Shown here one piece after another: positions 1-8,173 of a stretch of DNA of 64,000 bases (position 1 is its first letter; every line of letters begins with the position of its first letter). Both the position numbers and the translations under genes were made by a program. The notes beneath the pieces are model-generated. The model worked only from the letters and a program-made list of their open reading frames with translations. It made no database searches and was not told where the DNA came from. Location of the stretch: positions 62,001-126,000 of the forward strand of contig RDZY01000009.1 in NCBI GenBank assembly GCA_004294135.1, read 5' to 3'. Source of the stretch: Sphingobacteriia bacterium. Lineage in GTDB: Bacteria; Bacteroidota; Bacteroidia; Chitinophagales; Chitinophagaceae.

Positions 1-835
1 CTTCAATCAACAGTTTCACATCTAATTTACCCCTTGGGTAATCGAGACTTCTTAAGTTCCAAATCAATTTACGAATCAGCTTATCTTCTTTGTATACTGG
101 TAATAGAATGGTGTAAACAGGTAGACTATCATTTTCAATATTTTTCACCTCAGCCTTTGTAACCGTTTCTAGTAACTCATATTTAGATCCCTTCAAGGCA
201 ATATAAAGCTTGAATAAAATAGCGAATAAGAATATTCCACTAAATAGTAAGTTGATGAAAATAAATACAGAAATAAAGTTGATGGTGAGTAATGTAAATG
301 CAATCCCTATCAATGAAAAAATCACAACCAGTTGGGCATCTGTAAATGTGATGAGACCAGAACTCTCTGGATCTTTTCGCATGAGACTGAATACCGCTTC
401 TTTTACATAAAATTCACCTCTAAACTTGTGCACCATCCAAGTAATATCCAAGTCAGATGCCGCTACTAGTTTTACTTTAGTACCAAACTTAATTTCTAGT
501 ACCCCTAATAATTTCTCATCCAGCGGATCTGCAGCTGCAATAATTAGATTTCCTTTTCCATCATTGCGAATGGGCAGGTATAAAAAAGCATTTAAGTGCA
601 ATAAATCACATTCCGAAACAAAAGTTTCATCAATCACTTCATTGCGAATATCTATCAGTGGAAAACCAGAACGTTCTAAAAAAGAAACGTACTGTTTTCT
701 GGTAAGGAAGCCAAAGTTCAATGCTGCTTTAATATAAGCATATTCGAACTCTTCAGCAATTTCCTCAATCTGTTGCAGCTTAGCCGTTGTGAACAAGCCC
801 ACACTAATCATATTATTCAAAGCACAAACAGGCAT
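1..835 (-). CDS. MshEN-domain family 2 glycosyltransferase, 3' end outside window
   Basis: The ORF track omits this gene because it runs off the left edge; I translated it from the minus strand. About 278 codons are visible. Residues ~15-140 resemble the MshEN (GspE/PilB N-terminal) fold, with 'GFLTRKQYVSFLERSGFPL' and an 'IAAADPLDE' segment. Two hydrophobic helices follow (~165-205), then the start of a GT2 domain ('YTILLPVYKED'). The arrangement recalls NfrB and other membrane polysaccharide synthases in which MshEN domains sit next to GT2; some MshEN domains bind c-di-GMP, but the usual RxGxxL-type ligand motif is not evident here. The start is ATG at 835, with an in-frame stop just upstream; a second ATG at 811 is possible. 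The gene lies 27 bp after the BcsB-like gene, so it is probably the catalytic subunit of that exopolysaccharide synthase. The product is unknown. Confidence 0.8.
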   Translation of the reverse strand, partial: MPVCALNNMISVGLFTTAKLQQIEEIAEEFEYAYIKAALNFGFLTRKQYVSFLERSGFPLIDIRNEVIDETFVSECDLLHLNAFLYLPIRNDGKGNLIIAAADPLDEKLLGVLEIKFGTKVKLVAASDLDITWMVHKFRGEFYVKEAVFSLMRKDPESSGLITFTDAQLVVIFSLIGIAFTLLTINFISVFIFINLLFSGIFLFAILFKLYIALKGSKYELLETVTKAEVKNIENDSLPVYTILLPVYKEDKLIRKLIWNLRSLDYPRGKLDVKLLIE

Positions 836-862
836 ATACGCAGGTAGTATTTAAGCTTACAA

Positions 863-2890
863 TTAAACGATTTCCTGAGATTTTTTAACACGCTTTCTTA
901 CGAAGAAGAATGATAATAACAGGAGTATTATTAATCCAGCCAAGATAAAATATTTATACTTATTCCAAATTAAAGCTAGGTTGTTTTTATCTCCTCTATA
1001 ACTTACCAATCCTGCATTATCTGGTAGCTTAAAGAAAAAATTACTTTTTCCTTTACTATTGGCTACGCAAACATTGCTCTCAATGGCTGAATACTGTGAT
1101 CCAAAACTTTTAATAACTCCTTCAAATGCATCACTTACTGCACTATCACCCAATGCACTAATGAGTAAGTGGGTAACCGATCCTTGTCGAAATATTTGTG
1201 CAATACCGCTACTAGAAAAATCATTAATTGAATAAGAAGTTTGTCCACTCACATCTTTGTACAATTGGAAATCTTTATTAAACTGGACTGGTAGATTTTT
1301 TTCAAAATTCTTTATGAAAGGATCATTCCGATGTAACAATGAAATTACATTGTAGTTATTTAGGTCGCTTAGAGTGGCTTTATCCGATGTAACAATTTCT
1401 GGAATAAAGAGGTAGTTGGCAACCAAAGTAGCGGTATTTAACTGGTGAATTAATTCACCCAAGGACGATGCCAAATAAGGAATCATAGAAGGCGTTACAA
1501 TCATTTGCAATGCCTTTTTTCTAAACTCACCTGGATAGTTGAAGAAATTGTAAAACTCATTTAGTTTTTCACCAGAGAATACTAGGTTAGATGTTTTGGT
1601 ATCAATAAATCCAAAGAAATTAGAGAAGCCTTCTTTACAAATATTACCAGCCCCATGAAAACGCATTTCTACTACCAACGAGTTGTTTTTAGTCAACAAA
1701 TACGGCTTGAGTTCTATATCACCTGAAAAACTTGTTTTATCGTGTAAGTCGGTACTGAAAACCAAATTGTCGTTCAGGTATACATTTAAAAATCCACGAT
1801 CTCCTTCTTTCAACATAGAGAGCATGGCTTCTAAGTGAAAAGTCAACTTCTTAGGTATCGCATTATAATCTGCCAATGAAAATGCATAGTTTGTTTTCAA
1901 TGCCCCAATACCTTCCATAATTCGAGGTGTTCCGCCCAGTTCTTCCAAAGAAAAGACGACTGGCAACTGGTTCTTATCAAAATAATTAGGAACTCCTGCG
2001 TCAACAATCATAGTATTAGAGAAGCTACTATTGATTATTTTATAATTGGTCAACGTATTAATCGCTTTTTTATAGCCTTCTGCATCTTTACCAGTAACCA
2101 CCAAAACGGTTCGGCCATCGCCCCAAGGATTTATATTGGCAATACATCCTTGTGCTGCCCCAAATTGAGGCAATAAATTTTTAATAAATGAAGGTAGTTT
2201 GCTATACTGACCAGTAATAATGGTATTTGCCAAGGTATCGGCTTCGCGATAATTAGTGGTAACGATTTCCTCCAGTGCCCCTTTTTGCTTTAACAACGCA
2301 AACAATACACCACCACTTAATAAATCGTCTAAATCTGCATTTATAGGCGTGGAGATTCTATCATACTCAAAAATGGTTTCTTTTAAACTGTGATAAAAAC
2401 TATTTTTCTCTTGTCGTGTCACATTTAAATAAGAAGAATTTCTTACTGTTAACCAGATCGCTGGATTGTCAATGTCTTGACAAAATTCATCCGACATAGC
2501 CAACTTTGCATCTATCCTTAATTTAATGAATCTTCCATCTGGCTGAACATAACGTTTATCTAAAGGAATAACAATGGTCATTACCGAATCAATGGCATTG
2601 GATGAAACCCGTTGGGTATATACTGGTTCATCTTTTAAGGAGATGGTAACGGTAGATTTATCTTCGCGCAAAACCTGAGAAGGCCTAATATACAGCACCA
2701 GTTTGGTATTGTTCACATCATCCCGAGGTTGCAATTTTACAAAATAGGTAAGTGCACCAGCAATACCAATAATTGATTCATTGCGATAGCCCATGGATTC
2801 AAAAGAACGCAGTTTAGCATCTTGTGCTATTATGCCAGATGCTACCATTAATAGGAGTGCAATCAGTAGGGATTTTGTTTTCATATTCAA
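863..2890 (-). CDS. BcsB-like cellulose synthase regulatory subunit family protein
   Basis: This 675-residue protein has a Sec signal peptide (residues 1-22, ending 'GIIAQ') and one C-terminal membrane helix (~644-665) followed by a basic tail, the topology of periplasmic BcsB. The N-terminal beta-rich part carries BcsB-type signatures: 'LYIRPSQV', a carbohydrate-binding-like region, and a Cys-Asp pair ('DEFCQDIDNPAIW'). In cellulose synthases BcsB escorts the nascent glucan across the periplasm and docks on BcsA. The gene lies between a histidine kinase (10 bp upstream) and an MshEN-GT2 synthase (27 bp downstream) on the same strand, so a shared transcript is likely. Family assignment is from motifs and topology. 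The polymer need not be cellulose. Confidence 0.8.
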   Translation of the reverse strand: MNMKTKSLLIALLLMVASGIIAQDAKLRSFESMGYRNESIIGIAGALTYFVKLQPRDDVNNTKLVLYIRPSQVLREDKSTVTISLKDEPVYTQRVSSNAIDSVMTIVIPLDKRYVQPDGRFIKLRIDAKLAMSDEFCQDIDNPAIWLTVRNSSYLNVTRQEKNSFYHSLKETIFEYDRISTPINADLDDLLSGGVLFALLKQKGALEEIVTTNYREADTLANTIITGQYSKLPSFIKNLLPQFGAAQGCIANINPWGDGRTVLVVTGKDAEGYKKAINTLTNYKIINSSFSNTMIVDAGVPNYFDKNQLPVVFSLEELGGTPRIMEGIGALKTNYAFSLADYNAIPKKLTFHLEAMLSMLKEGDRGFLNVYLNDNLVFSTDLHDKTSFSGDIELKPYLLTKNNSLVVEMRFHGAGNICKEGFSNFFGFIDTKTSNLVFSGEKLNEFYNFFNYPGEFRKKALQMIVTPSMIPYLASSLGELIHQLNTATLVANYLFIPEIVTSDKATLSDLNNYNVISLLHRNDPFIKNFEKNLPVQFNKDFQLYKDVSGQTSYSINDFSSSGIAQIFRQGSVTHLLISALGDSAVSDAFEGVIKSFGSQYSAIESNVCVANSKGKSNFFFKLPDNAGLVSYRGDKNNLALIWNKYKYFILAGLIILLLLSFFFVRKRVKKSQEIV

Positions 2891-2900
2891 GTATTTAGAA

Positions 2901-4268
2901 CTAAGCCAATTTAAATTTCAATTTAAAATAGTTTCCAACCGTTGCATTGCTTTCATAACTAAGCACCCCAGCCATACTTTCTGTGAGCTGCTTTGAAATG
3001 GAGAAACCCATACCAGACTGATTGGTTGCTAAATCAGGTTGGTTGGGACTGGTTAAACGGCCAAAATATTCATCTAATTTTTCTTTTCCTATGGGTTTGG
3101 CTTTGTTAATGATTTCAATAATACAAGACCCATCAGAGTCATTTGCATGAATACTTACCGAAGAACCTTTCTGGATAAACCTTATAACGTTAGAAAGCAG
3201 CTTGAACAGTATATGGCGCAAAAATATTTTATCGAGATTCACCATTACTTCTGCTGGTGAAAGGTGTACTTGAAGATTTACTTGCTTAATACTGGCAGCA
3301 TCTACCAATGAAATAGCTGCTTTTTCTACTTCCGGAATAATATCAAAAACCTCATATCGATATTCAATCTTACCCGTATCAGCTTCTGCTGAATCTGCCA
3401 GTTTTTGCGATAAATAATGGAGTTTTTCATTCCCCATTGTAATATAACTGAGAATTTCCTTCTGGTCGGTGGTTAAATTACTCGATTTCCGATTGATCAG
3501 GTCAATAGATATTTGATTCGATCCAATAAAATTTTTCAAGTCGTGAATCATAATATTGAGTGTATTCTGGCGATAATCACTCAACTCTTTCAATCGTCTA
3601 TTGGCTTCTTCAATGGTATGATGCTGGTCGTTTATTTTCTCATTCTGTTCCAACATTCTTCGATTTGACTCCTCAATGATCAAATTCTTCTCCGTTTCTC
3701 GGCGCACAATTTGATGTCTATTGTAGGCTATAAGACAGGCAAATGCTGCCACTAAAAAATAAACCCCGCCACCATTGGTAATTAAGCCACTGTACCCACC
3801 AGAACCATTGTTTAAGGAATACATGAGCAACACAATGGAAAAAGAAATAGCCACATGCAATTGGGCATAAATGGGTCGCCAGAATACCGTAGTATTCAAT
3901 AACAGCATCAAAATGGCTGCCAACAAATAATAGGGCAACGCTTTGGTAATGGGTACAATTCCACAAATAAGTGAGATCAATATGATATTAACGCCCACTA
4001 CCAAATTCAGCACCAATTCGTGCGACCACCTGTTTTTGGTACCAAATATGTAGAAGAAATAAGAAAGAATGAAAAAGATAAAACGAATGACCAACAAATA
4101 AATCCAGTCCTCTTTCATAAAAAGCACATCCAGCAACATGAATAGGGGCATAGAAAACAGCATCGTCCATATAGCAACATTGGAATAGTAAGCCCCCCGT
4201 TTATTCAATTCGGTAGTAAGCTTTTGTCGGTCTATATTTACATAAGGAATTCTATGATAATCGATCAT
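2901..4268 (-). CDS. membrane sensor histidine kinase
   Basis: This 455-residue protein has about six N-terminal membrane helices (residues ~30-185), a coiled coil (~190-235), a HisKA-like dimerisation segment with the candidate phospho-acceptor H242 in 'MIHDLKNFIGS', and a C-terminal ATPase domain (N box 'LFKLLSNVIRFI', G box 'GMGFSISKQL'). The H-box reads HDLKN rather than HELRTP, as in a subset of kinases. No receiver or regulator gene is adjacent. It is the first gene of the operon with the BcsB-like and MshEN-GT2 genes, and its start codon is only 10 bp from the divergent GH5 start, so each promoter must overlap the other's transcript. It may control exopolysaccharide output (inference from position only). 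Confidence 0.85.
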   Translation of the reverse strand: MIDYHRIPYVNIDRQKLTTELNKRGAYYSNVAIWTMLFSMPLFMLLDVLFMKEDWIYLLVIRFIFFILSYFFYIFGTKNRWSHELVLNLVVGVNIILISLICGIVPITKALPYYLLAAILMLLLNTTVFWRPIYAQLHVAISFSIVLLMYSLNNGSGGYSGLITNGGGVYFLVAAFACLIAYNRHQIVRRETEKNLIIEESNRRMLEQNEKINDQHHTIEEANRRLKELSDYRQNTLNIMIHDLKNFIGSNQISIDLINRKSSNLTTDQKEILSYITMGNEKLHYLSQKLADSAEADTGKIEYRYEVFDIIPEVEKAAISLVDAASIKQVNLQVHLSPAEVMVNLDKIFLRHILFKLLSNVIRFIQKGSSVSIHANDSDGSCIIEIINKAKPIGKEKLDEYFGRLTSPNQPDLATNQSGMGFSISKQLTESMAGVLSYESNATVGNYFKLKFKLA

Positions 4269-4278
4269 ATATACTAAT

Positions 4279-5403
4279 ATGCAACAGGTAATGAACTATT
4301 CAGTGAAATTAAAATTTATTGCTCGAAGCACCTCCCTTTTTATCACCACTTTATTGACATTGCTCTTAGGCATTTCAAGCCTTCAAGCTCAATCGAATAA
4401 AGCATTGCGCGAGATCAGTCACCGACTGGGACAAGGGGTAAATATTTCTTTTTTAGAACAGTATTGGATGTCTCCCGATATACTCTATCAAAAAAAAATC
4501 GACCCTTTACTCGAATCAATTGCCACCCAAGGATTTAAAACCGTTCGCCTTCCGGTGGCATTCGACCATTTTATGGCAGATAGCTATGCTCAATTAAACG
4601 ATAATATACTAGAAAAATTGCACGAAATATATAAACGTTGCGAATATTTAAACCTAAATCTGGTAATTGTATATCATTATGGTAAACTCAGGAACGAAAA
4701 TAGGTATTCAGAAAACGATCGCATCATCCGCATTTGGAAGCAAGTAATGGCTTCTATGAAACTGTATTCTTGTTCGCACTTATTTTATGAGCTCTACAAT
4801 GAACCTACTACCGATATGGACGTGTGGAAGTCTTCCGCTTCTACCCTTATTAGAGAGTTGCGGAAAGAAGACAAAGATCGTATCTTTATTATAGGAGGTA
4901 CCAATTATAACGGCATCAATGAATTGTTGAATATGGGGCGACTGGCAGTGGATGACGGAAAAATTCTTTATACTTTTCATTTTTATGAGCCTTATATTTT
5001 TACCCATCAAGGGGCGGACTGGACGCCGGAAAAAACTTTTATTACTGGCTTCCCCTACCCTTATTCGGCTAGAAAAATGCCTGCACTTTACAATGCAACA
5101 CCCGATTCCCAGGTGGCTCAGGATTATGAAAGATACCCAAGAGAAGCCAATTATGAAGGTCTTTTAAAGCGATTAAAATGGATTAAAGAAGAAGCTGACC
5201 GTCTTAATTTACCACTTATCTGCACAGAAACGGGGGTCATAAATCTTGCTCCACCCAAATCAAAATCAGCGTACCTTAGCGATATTACCCGTATCATGAA
5301 AGATTTGGATATACCAGTGATGCTTTGGGATTTTAATGATAAATTTTCCATAACAAACGATCGCAATCGGGTAATAAAATCACTTCGTTCTTGGTTAAAA
5401 TAA
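4279..5403 (+). CDS. secreted glycoside hydrolase family 5 (endoglucanase-like)
   Basis: This 374-residue protein begins with a signal peptide ('FITTLLTLLLGISSLQAQ', cleavage near residue 38) and continues as a GH5 TIM barrel. The expected acid/base glutamate is E175 in 'ELYNEPT', the nucleophile is E317 in 'LICTETG', and the conserved His/Tyr pair lies at 234/236 ('FHFYEPY'). GH5 enzymes hydrolyse beta-linked glucans, mannans and related polymers with retention; substrate cannot be read from sequence. It is divergent from the kinase/BcsB/GT2 operon, so it may trim or release that polymer, as BcsZ (GH8) does for cellulose (inference). The start could also be the ATG at 4291, which gives a more standard signal peptide. 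The next gene follows after 8 bp. Confidence 0.87.
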   Translation: MQQVMNYSVKLKFIARSTSLFITTLLTLLLGISSLQAQSNKALREISHRLGQGVNISFLEQYWMSPDILYQKKIDPLLESIATQGFKTVRLPVAFDHFMADSYAQLNDNILEKLHEIYKRCEYLNLNLVIVYHYGKLRNENRYSENDRIIRIWKQVMASMKLYSCSHLFYELYNEPTTDMDVWKSSASTLIRELRKEDKDRIFIIGGTNYNGINELLNMGRLAVDDGKILYTFHFYEPYIFTHQGADWTPEKTFITGFPYPYSARKMPALYNATPDSQVAQDYERYPREANYEGLLKRLKWIKEEADRLNLPLICTETGVINLAPPKSKSAYLSDITRIMKDLDIPVMLWDFNDKFSITNDRNRVIKSLRSWLK

Positions 5404-5411
5404 TTTAATAT

Positions 5412-6308
5412 ATGCATGCAATCTTATCTATTAATGGAATCAGTAAAGCTTATGGTTCCATTCAAGCGCTTAAAAATGTTTCATTGGAAATACCCAAGGG
5501 AAGTGTTTTTGGTATTTTAGGTCCCAATGGAAGTGGTAAAACCACGCTGATGAGTATCGTACTCGATATTTTAAAAGCTGATAGCGGCAGCTATAGTTGG
5601 TTCAATCAACCCAACCATCCCACAGTGCGAAAAAGAATTGGAACCCTACTCGAAACTCCTAATTTTTATCATTACCTGTCCGCAGTTGACAACCTCAATA
5701 TTACCAATGCCATTAGTGGAAGGGGTTCTGCCGCAGCTATTGATGAAGTGCTTGAAATAGTTAAGCTTACCGAAAGAAAAAAAAGCAAGTTCAGTGCTTA
5801 TAGCTTAGGCATGAAACAGCGGCTGGCTATTGGTGCTGCTTTATTGGGGAACCCTGAAATTTTGTTATTAGATGAGCCCACAAATGGACTAGATCCGGTG
5901 GGCATTGCAGAAATCAGGGAGTTGATTATCCGGCTCGCTCAAAAAGGTATTACCATCATTATTGCGAGCCACTTATTAGATGAAATAGAAAAAATTTGTT
6001 CCCATGTAGCCATCTTAAAAAGAGGCAATCTACTCACAACAGGAACCGTGGATGAAGTACTTTCTAATGAAGATATTATTGAATTATCTGCTGCCAATTT
6101 AAGTGGATTGAAAAAATGCATCCAAGAAATGGGCGGATTCAGTAGTATTAAAGAATTAGAAAATCGTATACAAGTATTTTATCCAATTGGTACTGCCAAT
6201 ATGGAAGCACTAAACCAACACTGTTTTAATAAAGGCATCACCCTAAATTTGCTCCTCCACAAAAAGAAAAGCTTGGAGACCAAATTTTTTGAATTAACAA
6301 ACGACTAA
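5412..6308 (+). CDS. ABC transporter ATP-binding protein
   Basis: This 298-residue ATPase has Walker A 'GPNGSGKTT' (37-45), signature 'YSLGMKQR' (~130-137), Walker B with catalytic E155 ('LLLDEPTNGLD') and an H-loop in 'IIASHLLDE'. A C-terminal extension of about 80 residues after the core is typical of ABC-2 type exporter ATPases of the CcmA/NatA class. The gene starts 8 bp after the GH5 stop and ends 10 bp before a matching permease gene, so all three may be co-transcribed. The transported substrate is unknown; lipid, antibiotic or polymer export are all possible for this class. Confidence 0.92.
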   Translation: MHAILSINGISKAYGSIQALKNVSLEIPKGSVFGILGPNGSGKTTLMSIVLDILKADSGSYSWFNQPNHPTVRKRIGTLLETPNFYHYLSAVDNLNITNAISGRGSAAAIDEVLEIVKLTERKKSKFSAYSLGMKQRLAIGAALLGNPEILLLDEPTNGLDPVGIAEIRELIIRLAQKGITIIIASHLLDEIEKICSHVAILKRGNLLTTGTVDEVLSNEDIIELSAANLSGLKKCIQEMGGFSSIKELENRIQVFYPIGTANMEALNQHCFNKGITLNLLLHKKKSLETKFFELTND

Positions 6309-6318
6309 ACAAATAAAT

Positions 6319-7146
6319 ATGACTGCCTTACTGAAAATAGAATGGCTTAAAATAAAAAAATATCCTGCTTTCTGGTGGATGTTGGGAATTGTAACGCTTA
6401 CTTACCCGGGCATTAACCTGATGTTTTTTAATGTGTACGACAATATTACCAAGGGTAAAGAAATGGCCAATAATATAGCGAAAATGCTACTTGGAAACCC
6501 TTTTGCCTTTCCGGAAACCTTTCATACGGTCGCTTATTTTTCTTCTTTCTTTGTATTGCTTCCCGCTATTTTGGTCATCATGCTTATTACCAACGAGTAC
6601 CAATATAGAACACATAGACAGAATATTATTGATGGCTGGAGCCGCTACCAATTCATTGGCAGTAAGTTGATTGATGTAGCCATTATATCATCAATAGTAA
6701 CCTTGGTATTTATTTCCGTAGCAATTGGATTTGGTATTTATGCGGACGAATTAAGCTGGAATAGATGGGCTGAACAACTTCAGTATATTCCTTTGTTTTT
6801 TCTGCAAACTTTTGCTCAACTCTCCATTGCTTTTTTATTGGGCTATCTTGTAAAAAAAGCTTTTATCGCATTGGGTATTTTCTTATTCTATTACCTTATT
6901 ATAGAAAATATTTTAGTCGGCTTTTTAAAACTAAAACAAATTCCAATTGGTCGTTTTCTTCCTTTTGAAATGTCAGACGGCATATTAGTAGCTCCTGCTT
7001 TTGTGGGTAAATTTGGAGATAAGGCCAAAGAAGGTTATGAGCTGGCATTAACATTGGTATACCAACAAGTAATTGGCACCATTATACTCACTGCGCTTAT
7101 TTGGTTTATTTGTTTTAAAGTACACCAAAAAAGGAACCTCGCATAG
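6319..7146 (+). CDS. ABC-2 type permease
   Basis: This 275-residue integral membrane protein has about six predicted hydrophobic helices (near residues 18-38, 70-95, 115-140, 160-180, 185-205 and 250-268). It has the layout of ABC-2 permeases: a large first periplasmic loop, then 'ITNEYQYRTHRQNIIDGWSR', the motif-like stretch that follows the second helix in exporters of this class. It lies 10 bp downstream of the ATPase gene and presumably dimerises to form the channel for it. It is convergent with the TIGR01777 gene, 12 bp away, and I see no strong terminator hairpin between them. Confidence 0.85.
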   Translation: MTALLKIEWLKIKKYPAFWWMLGIVTLTYPGINLMFFNVYDNITKGKEMANNIAKMLLGNPFAFPETFHTVAYFSSFFVLLPAILVIMLITNEYQYRTHRQNIIDGWSRYQFIGSKLIDVAIISSIVTLVFISVAIGFGIYADELSWNRWAEQLQYIPLFFLQTFAQLSIAFLLGYLVKKAFIALGIFLFYYLIIENILVGFLKLKQIPIGRFLPFEMSDGILVAPAFVGKFGDKAKEGYELALTLVYQQVIGTIILTALIWFICFKVHQKRNLA

Positions 7147-7158
7147 AAGCTGTTTGAG

Positions 7159-8085
7159 TTAATTATTTAGTTGAGTGAGTGCTTCATCAATGGTGGGATA
7201 GCTGAATACAAAACCTGCGTCTTCTATTTTTTTGCTGCTCACTGTTGTACTTTTCAGCACTTCAACACTCAATTCACCCAGTACTATTTTTAGCATAAAA
7301 CTGGGCATATAGAAAGGAAGGTAAAAAGCACCACAAATTTTTTGAGCCAGTAGTATAGTCAAGCTTTTATTAGTCACCGGGTGGGGAGCAACTGCATTAT
7401 AAATGCCTTGGATATGGTGGTGCTCCATGGCATAAATAAATTGATTGCAAACATCGTCAATATGCACCCAACTAATCATCTGCTTTCCACTACCCAGAAT
7501 GGCTGCTGTTCTAAATTGTAATGGTTTTTTAAACTCTTTCAATGCCCCTCCATGATTGCTAAGTACAATACCAATTCTTAGATTTACCAATCTTTTTCCC
7601 AATGCTTTAACTTGTTGAATACTTTCTTCCCATAGCATACAGGTTTCACCTAAAAAATCAGGATATGCAGAATCTGTCTCGACAAATTTTTCTGTTTGGC
7701 TGTTTTTATCAGGACCATACCACCCTATTGCAGATGCACTTATTACTGCTTGTACTTTATTGGGTATTTCTGTTAATGCTTTCACCAATAAAGCACCGCT
7801 TTGAGTTCTGCTATCGGCAATTTCTTTTTTTCTTTTTGCAGTCCACCTTTTATCCGCAACCCCGGCTCCGGCTAGGTGAATAATATAGTCGGCTTTTTGA
7901 ATGGCTTCCGCATCAATATATGAATTGGAGATGTCCCACGTATAGACCGTGGACTGTGAACCGTGAATCGTGGACTGTGGACTGTTGCGAGAAAGTATGG
8001 ATACTTCGTATCCCTTTTCTAAAAGCAGTTCTGTTAATCGCTTTCCTACCAATCCTGTTCCGCCTGTTATAAGTACGTTTGCCAT
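7159..8085 (-). CDS. TIGR01777 family epimerase-like SDR protein (YfcH type)
   Basis: This 308-residue protein is an extended SDR of the TIGR01777/YfcH type: Rossmann motif '[12 protein letters not shown]' at the N-terminus, '[13 protein letters not shown]' for the NNAG-like motif, 'SASAIGWYG' for the active-site Ser/Tyr region, and a C-terminal DUF1731-like end ('[19 protein letters not shown]'). The biochemical role of the family is not settled. Codons ~34-47, in the variable loop after the second beta strand ('[14 protein letters not shown]'), are made entirely of a six-unit heptanucleotide repeat (annotated separately). The reading frame is kept because 42 bp is divisible by three. The gene follows the ftsZ terminator and is probably its own unit. 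Confidence 0.85.
   Translation of the reverse strand: MANVLITGGTGLVGKRLTELLLEKGYEVSILSRNSPQSTIHGSQSTVYTWDISNSYIDAEAIQKADYIIHLAGAGVADKRWTAKRKKEIADSRTQSGALLVKALTEIPNKVQAVISASAIGWYGPDKNSQTEKFVETDSAYPDFLGETCMLWEESIQQVKALGKRLVNLRIGIVLSNHGGALKEFKKPLQFRTAAILGSGKQMISWVHIDDVCNQFIYAMEHHHIQGIYNAVAPHPVTNKSLTILLAQKICGAFYLPFYMPSFMLKIVLGELSVEVLKSTTVSSKKIEDAGFVFSYPTIDEALTQLNN
7944..7985 (+). repeat. heptanucleotide repeat array, six units
   Basis: Six contiguous 7-mers: agaccgt, ggactgt, gaaccgt, gaatcgt, ggactgt, ggactgt, matching the consensus RGANNGT (or RRANNGT). The array lies inside the TIGR01777 coding region (opposite strand) and encodes a Ser/Gln/Thr-rich loop. It is the longest of five such arrays in the window. 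Confidence 0.85.
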
Positions 8086-8118
8086 ATTATTTCAACAATA
8101 TAATGAAAAGAATGTTGC

Positions 8119-8147
8119 AAAAAAAACCCTCTCGAATTTCAAGAGGG
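8119..8147 (-). terminator. intrinsic terminator of the dcw cluster
   Basis: On the minus strand the arms CCCTCT and AGAGGG enclose a short AT-rich loop and are followed directly by eight T residues. It lies 27 bp after the ftsZ stop codon and before the TIGR01777 gene, as expected for a Rho-independent terminator closing the mraZ-to-ftsZ transcript. Confidence 0.85.
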
Positions 8148-8173
8148 CTGTAAAACACTATATACTGAACGGG

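Noticed and set aside
210-737. Plus-strand ORFs of 66 and 103 residues at the left edge
   Set aside because: They lie opposite the open minus-strand MshEN-GT2 frame, which reads through the whole region.
7944-7985. CRISPR array
   Set aside because: Units are 7 bp, contiguous and without spacers, and no cas gene is present.
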